Shown here: piece after piece, positions 13,613 to 17,571 of the stretch | How positions within the stretch are numbered: position 1 is the stretch's first letter | Layout of the letters: each line of letters starts with the position of its first letter | From: JADJQU01 sp035490315 | GTDB taxonomy: Bacteria; Planctomycetota; UBA1135; GCA-002686595 | Assembly: GCA_035490315.1 (NCBI GenBank) | Contig: DATHET010000301.1 | Coordinates: 1 to 17,571, forward strand | DNA length: 17,571 nt | Direction of reading: 5' to 3' | Notes under the pieces: generated by a model | Told to the model about the DNA's origin: nothing | The model's database searches: none | Seen by the model: the letters and a program-made list of their open reading frames with translations, nothing else | Made by a program: the position numbers and the translations under genes

Positions 13613-14698
13613 ATGCAGCACAAACTCCTTCTTGCGTGCGCCCTCGCGGCGCTCCCCTTCCCTTTCCCGCAGACGCCGCCCGCCGCTCCTGCCCAGGCAG
13701 GCGGCGGGCAAGCCGAGCAGGTGCTTCCGCACTATCCGCCCGGGGTTCCGAAGGTCTTGTGCGACATCGACCGGGTCATCGACGGCGACACGATCTGGGT
13801 CCAGTACCACGGCAAGCAGACCAAGCTGCGCCTCCTGTGCGTCGACACGGAGGAAAAGCTCTCGGTCGACACGGGCTCGGCCTCCAAGCCGGGCACGGTC
13901 TTCGGCGAGGAATGCGCCAAGTGGGCCCAGGACTTCTTCGCGGCCTCGACCGTGGGCGAAAAGCGAGCGCAGGTCGGTCTGTACTTCCCCGCTGGCCGCG
14001 AGCAGCTCGACGCCTACGGGCGACTTTTGTGCCACGTGATCCTTCCCGACGGCCGCGATTTCAATCTGCTGCTGGTCGAGGAAGGCAAGAGTCCTTATTT
14101 CAACAAGTACGGCAATTCGCCGGTGGCCCACGAGCTCTTCGTCGAAGCGCAGAACCGCGCGCGCGAGAAGAAGAAAGGCATCTGGGATCCCGCGACCAAT
14201 GTGCCGAAGACAGTTGGGGCGCCGAGCGCGCGCAGACCTTACGAGAAGCTGGTGCCGTGGTGGAACGCGCGCGCCGCCGCCATCGACGATTTCCGCGAGC
14301 GCGAGCGCAAGGAACCGGCTGCCGTCGCCGACGCGGAGAATCCGGCGAGCTTGAAAGCCGCGCTGGCCCGCGGCGGAGAAGTCGACGTCTTCGGCACCAT
14401 CGATCGCCTGTTCGACGAATCCAACGGCGACTGGACGCTGTTGATGCGCTGCGAGGACAAGCATGGGGCGCTGCGCGTGCGGATCGCCAAGGACAAGCGC
14501 GCGTTGTTCTCGAAGCTCGACTTCGAGCACCTCAACGACGATTACCGCCAGAATTACTTCTGGATCCGCGGGAAAATGAAGCAGGGCTCGCGCGGCGTCG
14601 AGATCGAGGCGAACGATCCCGCGCAACTGCGTATTGCGAAACCGGAACCGGTCGACATGACGAAGGTGCCGGTGCCGGCGACCGCTGGCGGAAAGTGA
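13613..14698 (+). CDS. Exported thermonuclease-like (SNase) protein with C-terminal extra domain
   Basis: A 361-residue protein. The ATG at 13613 starts a signal peptide (MQHKLLLACALAALPFPFPQ) followed by a Pro/Ala/Gly linker. Residues about 48-192 are a staphylococcal-nuclease-like OB domain: RVIDGDTIWV (Asp57, Asp59), LRLLCVDTEE (Arg73, Asp78, Glu80/Glu81), AYGRLLCHV (Arg137) and the closing AREKKKGIWDP. These line up with the calcium ligands and the catalytic Arg-Glu-Arg set, although Glu follows DT directly where DTPE is usual. Residues about 255-345 (VDVFGTIDRLFDE, LRVRIAKDKRALF, NYFWIRGKMKQ) look like a second small beta-barrel, perhaps OB-type, without a known motif. It likely degrades or binds nucleic acid outside the cytoplasm. 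It is divergent from the Enzyme I-like gene and convergent with a helical-repeat protein. Confidence 0.88.
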   Translation: MQHKLLLACALAALPFPFPQTPPAAPAQAGGGQAEQVLPHYPPGVPKVLCDIDRVIDGDTIWVQYHGKQTKLRLLCVDTEEKLSVDTGSASKPGTVFGEECAKWAQDFFAASTVGEKRAQVGLYFPAGREQLDAYGRLLCHVILPDGRDFNLLLVEEGKSPYFNKYGNSPVAHELFVEAQNRAREKKKGIWDPATNVPKTVGAPSARRPYEKLVPWWNARAAAIDDFRERERKEPAAVADAENPASLKAALARGGEVDVFGTIDRLFDESNGDWTLLMRCEDKHGALRVRIAKDKRALFSKLDFEHLNDDYRQNYFWIRGKMKQGSRGVEIEANDPAQLRIAKPEPVDMTKVPVPATAGGK

Positions 14699-14723
14699 GC
14701 TCTTCGGCGCGCCCGCTCGCCAT

Positions 14724-15503
14724 CTACTTGCCCGCGAGCTTGCCTTCGATGCGCTGGATCTGCTCCGCCAGCTTCGTCTGGCCCGCGTTGTCCTTGCGCT
14801 GATCGGCGATCGCCTTTCCGGTCTGGGCGAGCACCAGCGCGCGCTCCCAGCGCTCCAGTCCCTCGGCAGCCGTCGCGGCGGTGACCAGGTCGTCGTACTC
14901 CGATTCGACCAGGCGCAGGTCGTGGTCGATCAAGCGCGCCTGGCTCGCGAATTCGAGCGCGGCCTCGTGCTTTCCCGCGGCGAGCTCGGCGCTCGCCATG
15001 GCGCCGAGGGCCATGGCGCTCCCCCACCAGTCGCCCAGGGGCCGAGCGCGATCCAAGGAAGCGCGCGCCTTCTCGAGGCCGGCCTCGTGCGAGCCGCCGC
15101 CGAGCAGCTTCGACGCCTCGCGGAACAGCTTCTGCCCCTCGCGGAAATTCTTCTGGTCCGCCGCGTTCCAGCTCGCGAACGAAGCGGCGTAGTCGGCGAA
15201 AATCGAAGTCTGGAACGCCTGGTCCGCGGCCTGGGCACCGCGCAGGGCGCGCGCTTCCATCGCGAGCAGCAGCTTCGGATCGACCTTCGGATCCTTCTCG
15301 AGCTTGGCCAGGCTGCCCTCGAGGTAGGAATCGATCACGCCCAACGCGTTCTCGGGGTTGTCCTTCCACAGCTGCACCATTCCGGCCACGTCGTGCTTGT
15401 CGTCGAGGGCTTCGAAGCGAGCGCGCAGATCGTTCTGCGCGGGCGGTGCGCTCGGGGCCAGGGCGAGGAGGGCGAGGAACAGGAGACTCGTTTGGATCTG
15501 CAT
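14724..15503 (-). CDS. Secreted alpha-helical repeat (TPR-like) protein
   Basis: A 259-residue protein starting at ATG 15503 with a signal peptide (MQIQTSLLFLALLALAPSA, cut probably near PPA-QND). The in-frame upstream stretch to 15698 is antisense to the kinase gene and lacks signal-peptide character, so it was excluded. The rest is helical, with alanine- and leucine-rich amphipathic segments of tetratricopeptide character, such as AMALGAMASAELAAGKHEAA and GLERWERALVLAQTGKAIAD. No enzymatic motif is visible. Such proteins usually act as periplasmic scaffolds. It is divergent from polyphosphate kinase, 62 bases apart, and its stop lies 25 bases from the thermonuclease-like gene's stop. The specific role is unknown. 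Confidence 0.8.
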   Translation of the reverse strand: MQIQTSLLFLALLALAPSAPPAQNDLRARFEALDDKHDVAGMVQLWKDNPENALGVIDSYLEGSLAKLEKDPKVDPKLLLAMEARALRGAQAADQAFQTSIFADYAASFASWNAADQKNFREGQKLFREASKLLGGGSHEAGLEKARASLDRARPLGDWWGSAMALGAMASAELAAGKHEAALEFASQARLIDHDLRLVESEYDDLVTAATAAEGLERWERALVLAQTGKAIADQRKDNAGQTKLAEQIQRIEGKLAGK

Positions 15504-15511
15504 GGTTCGCC

Positions 15512-15534
15512 GAGCCTCGCCAGCGCAGAGGCTC
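15512..15534. promoter_or_regulatory. Inverted repeat between divergent genes
   Basis: GAGCCTC (15512-15518) and GAGGCTC (15528-15534) form a perfect 7-bp inverted repeat with a 9-base spacer, eight bases upstream of the helical-repeat protein's start. It may be an operator for the divergent pair or a hairpin in the minus-strand leader that hides the start. Confidence 0.35.
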
Positions 15535-15565
15535 CGGTCAAGCACATCGGCGCTAAGCTCTGGGC

Positions 15566-16369
15566 ATGGGCAAGAAGAAGGACCGCAAGAAAGCAGGACA
15601 AGCGAGCGATTCCGAGAAGAGCCGCTACGAACGCGAGATCCATGAATTGTGGATCGAGCTCGTGCGGCTGCAGAAGCACAACATCGATCGTGGAGCACGG
15701 TTGCTCGTGATCCTCGAGGGCCGCGATGCCGCGGGCAAGGACGGAACGATCCGCGCGATCACCGAGCACCTCTCCCCGCGCGAAACGCGCATCGTCGCGC
15801 CGGGAAAGCCGACGGACCGCGACCAGACCAGCTGGTATTTCCAGCGCTACGCCGCACACCTGCCCGCGGCGGGCGAGTTCGTGCTGTTCAACCGCAGCTG
15901 GTACAACCGCGCCGGCGTCGAGCGCGTCATGGGCTTCGCGACGAAGCAGGAAGTCGAGGAATTCCTCGACGCCGCGCCGGTCTTCGAAGGGCTCCTGATC
16001 GATTCGGGAATCCAGGTGCTCAAGTACTACCTCGACATCACGAAGGACGAGCAGGCAGAGCGGCTCGAAGCGCGGCGCAGGGATCCGCTCAAGCAGTGGA
16101 AGATCTCGTCGATCGACGCCGCAGCCCTTGGAAAATTCGACCAGTACACGAAGGCCCGCGACTTGATGCTCGCGCGCACGCACACGAAAAAAACTCCCTG
16201 GACCATCGTGCGCGCCAACTCGAAAAAGCAGGCGCACCTGAATCTGATCCGCGATCTGCTCTCGCGAGTCGACTACAAGAAGAAGCGCGATCGCCTGTGC
16301 GTCCCCGACCGGAGCGTGGTCCGCGACTACGAGCCCGGTCTCTCCAAGCGCGGTTTCCTGGCGCGCTGA
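15566..16369 (+). CDS. ppk2: Polyphosphate kinase 2
   Basis: A 267-residue PPK2-family kinase that moves phosphate between polyphosphate and nucleoside phosphates in the cytoplasm. Residues 1-20 are a short Lys-rich tail. The P-loop EGRDAAGKDG is at 51-60. The Walker B and lid region reads VLFNRSWYNRAGVERVMGF at 106-124 (Asn109 where some members have Asp). RRRDPLKQWKISSID (170-184) is the family lid motif, and YTKARDLMLARTHT precedes PWTIVRANSKKQAHLNLIRD. Length and motifs match one-domain (class I) enzymes; whether it favours NDP or NMP cannot be told. The ATG at 15566 has no clear Shine-Dalgarno site. The last 43 bases overlap the opposing pseudouridine synthase gene. Confidence 0.95.
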   Translation: MGKKKDRKKAGQASDSEKSRYEREIHELWIELVRLQKHNIDRGARLLVILEGRDAAGKDGTIRAITEHLSPRETRIVAPGKPTDRDQTSWYFQRYAAHLPAAGEFVLFNRSWYNRAGVERVMGFATKQEVEEFLDAAPVFEGLLIDSGIQVLKYYLDITKDEQAERLEARRRDPLKQWKISSIDAAALGKFDQYTKARDLMLARTHTKKTPWTIVRANSKKQAHLNLIRDLLSRVDYKKKRDRLCVPDRSVVRDYEPGLSKRGFLAR

Positions 16370-17016
16370 AGCAGGACTGCGGCTTCGCGCAGCCGCACGA
16401 GGTCGTCGGGCAAGGCGGCCTGTGCGCGGACGAGCACTCCGCTGGTCGGATGCTCGAATTCCAGCCGCCAGGAGTGCAGAGCGACCCGCGGCGCGCGCAG
16501 CGGATCGTCCTTGCCGCGCGCGTATTTCCGCTCACCCGCCAGGGCGTGGCCGACGTGGGCTGCGTGGACTCGGATCTGGTTGTAGCGGCCGCTGACCAGC
16601 TCGATCTCGAGCTCCGTGGCCAGCGGAAAGCGCGCGAGAGTCTTGTACAGCGTGGTCGAAGGCTTTCCCCGCGCCGAGACCCGCGCCATGCCGCGCTCCT
16701 CGAGCAGCGGGAATTTCCATTGCCCCTTCGCCGGCTCGACATGGCCTTGGGCCAGGGCCCAGTAGATCTTCTGGAGCTTGCGCTCGCGGAAGAGATCCTC
16801 GAGGGCCGGGACGATCCGCGGATCGCGCGCGCAGAGCACGCAGCCGGACACGTCGCGATCGAGACGGTGCACGGCGCGCGCCGGCATGCCCTGTTCCGCG
16901 AGCAGGGATTCGAGCGAGGCTCCCTCCGTCTCGCTCGCGACAGTCAGGACTCCCGCGGGTTTGTCTGCGACGAGCAGCTCCTCATCGGCGTAGACGATCG
17001 TCAGCAGTTCGCGCAC
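16327..17016 (-). CDS. RluA family pseudouridine synthase
   Basis: A 229-residue enzyme that converts uridine to pseudouridine in rRNA or tRNA. The catalytic motif HRLDRDVSG places the nucleophilic aspartate at residue 53, and the closing RNA-binding/active-site stretch GRYNQIRVHAAHVGHALAGE is complete. VYADEELLVADKPAGVLTV is the typical N-terminal strand pair. No S4 domain is present, as in RluA or TruC-like members; the target site cannot be assigned. The GTG start at 17016 is chosen because it begins just before the conserved domain and 19 bases after the stop of the preceding gene (17036); upstream sequence in this frame is antisense-type Ser/Arg-rich translation. The two genes probably form an operon. 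The C-terminus overlaps polyphosphate kinase on the other strand. Confidence 0.92.
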   Translation of the reverse strand: MRELLTIVYADEELLVADKPAGVLTVASETEGASLESLLAEQGMPARAVHRLDRDVSGCVLCARDPRIVPALEDLFRERKLQKIYWALAQGHVEPAKGQWKFPLLEERGMARVSARGKPSTTLYKTLARFPLATELEIELVSGRYNQIRVHAAHVGHALAGERKYARGKDDPLRAPRVALHSWRLEFEHPTSGVLVRAQAALPDDLVRLREAAVLLQRARKPRLERPGS

Positions 17017-17035
17017 ACGGCCCAGCCTACTGCGC

Positions 17036-17571
17036 TCAAGGCAGGAATGGATCCTTGAACCCGCGCTCGAGCCGCAGCGTCTCGCCGATCGCGGGCGGCG
17101 GTCGGTGCGCGAGGCGCTCGCCGTCGAACACGAGGAAGCGCCAGCGCGGATCGTCGAGCGAGGTGGCCAGCTCGAATACGACGCGACGCAGCTTGCCGTC
17201 GGAGCCCGGCGTGGCGCGCACCGTGAAGCCGCTCCAGGTCCAGACGCGCTCCGCCGGGCGCAGCTCGCGGGTGAGGAACACGTCCTCGAAGGGCAGGCTG
17301 AGGAAGGGCTCGTCGAGTGATTCGAGCGAGAAGGTGTTTTCGGCCAAGCGCGTCCAGTCAAGTGTGCGCCGGCCGCCCTGGACGACGTGGAATCGCACGT
17401 CTTCGCTTCCGCCGAGCGCCGTCCAGACCGACAGCGGACTGAGCGCGATCAGCGTGCTCGGCGAAGCTTGCATCAGGAACACGTCGCGTGTCCCGAGTGC
17501 CTCTTCACCGACGTCTGCATGGCGGATCACGTCGCGCATCATCCCGCAGCCGCGCGCCACCGCGGTTCCGA
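17036..17571 (-). CDS. Protein of unknown function, 5' end beyond the window
   Basis: The frame runs from the right edge of the window to a stop at 17036. A GTG at 17560 (174 residues) could be a start, but the frame stays open to 17571, so the gene is probably truncated by the window. The visible part is beta-rich with segments such as VRFHVVQGGRRTLDW, RVWTWSGFTVRATPG and RWRFLVFDGERLAHRPPP. No signal, membrane segment or enzymatic motif is recognised. It sits 19 bases upstream of the RluA-type gene on the same strand and is likely co-transcribed with it. I do not recognise the family. Confidence 0.65.
   Translation of the reverse strand, partial: GTAVARGCGMMRDVIRHADVGEEALGTRDVFLMQASPSTLIALSPLSVWTALGGSEDVRFHVVQGGRRTLDWTRLAENTFSLESLDEPFLSLPFEDVFLTRELRPAERVWTWSGFTVRATPGSDGKLRRVVFELATSLDDPRWRFLVFDGERLAHRPPPAIGETLRLERGFKDPFLP

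Noticed and set aside
12695..14626. Long minus-strand frame spanning the Enzyme I-like and thermonuclease-like genes
   Set aside because: It crosses two genes with recognisable products on other frames or strands and has no domain of its own.
16027..16742. Alternative minus-strand frames over the PPK2/RluA junction
   Set aside because: Ser/Arg-rich shadow translations; both real genes in this area have complete family motifs.
1..17571. Mobile elements, CRISPR arrays, defence systems or prophage genes
   Set aside because: I found no transposase or integrase motifs, no regularly spaced repeats, no terminal inverted repeats with target duplications, and no phage structural proteins.

Overview
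The window is a GC-rich, densely coded bacterial chromosome segment with no sign of phage, transposon, CRISPR array or rRNA/tRNA genes. The best guess is a Planctomycetota-like or similar deep-branching Gram-negative bacterium. The basis is GC-rich codons, weak or absent Shine-Dalgarno sites at most starts, many secreted proteins of unknown family, a large protein of repeated carboxypeptidase-regulatory-like beta domains, and a mix of housekeeping genes not arranged in classical operons. This assignment is inference; no phylogenetic marker was checked.

Layout, left to right. 1-4199 (+): the 3' part of a large multi-domain beta-sandwich protein, then a secreted CocE/NonD-type serine hydrolase, ending at a hairpin shared with a convergent small secreted protein (4239-4805, -). 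4949-7530: a YhhQ-type queuosine-precursor transporter (+), a divergent TrmB-like tRNA methyltransferase (-), and a membrane protein that joins a MauE/DoxX-like module to a thioredoxin-like domain (+). 7534-10401 (-): a SAM-dependent methyltransferase with a basic tail, an exported M28 zinc peptidase, and an 88-residue stand-alone protein resembling only the C-terminal small domain of histidinol-phosphate-type aminotransferases. 10402-10704: the only gene-free stretch over 300 bases, holding a potentially folded RNA. 10705-13521: homoserine kinase (+), convergent with an Enzyme I (PtsI)-like protein (-) whose PEP-binding barrel lacks key catalytic residues. 13613-17571: an exported thermonuclease-like protein (+), a secreted helical-repeat protein (-), polyphosphate kinase 2 (+), an RluA-type pseudouridine synthase (-) whose 3' end overlaps the kinase, and a partial gene of unknown function (-).

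Functional themes are loose: tRNA/rRNA modification (Q precursor uptake, TrmB-like, RluA-like), extracytoplasmic peptide or ester hydrolysis (CocE-like, M28), envelope redox (MauE-Trx), and phosphate/energy metabolism (PPK2, PtsI-like). Convergent pairs are packed very tightly, with 3-base gaps or antisense overlap. No complete novel multi-gene system is evident. The most unusual items are the mini-gene with its own ribosome-binding site, terminator-like hairpin and possible structured leader, and the Enzyme I homologue with an intact phospho-histidine site but an altered PEP site.
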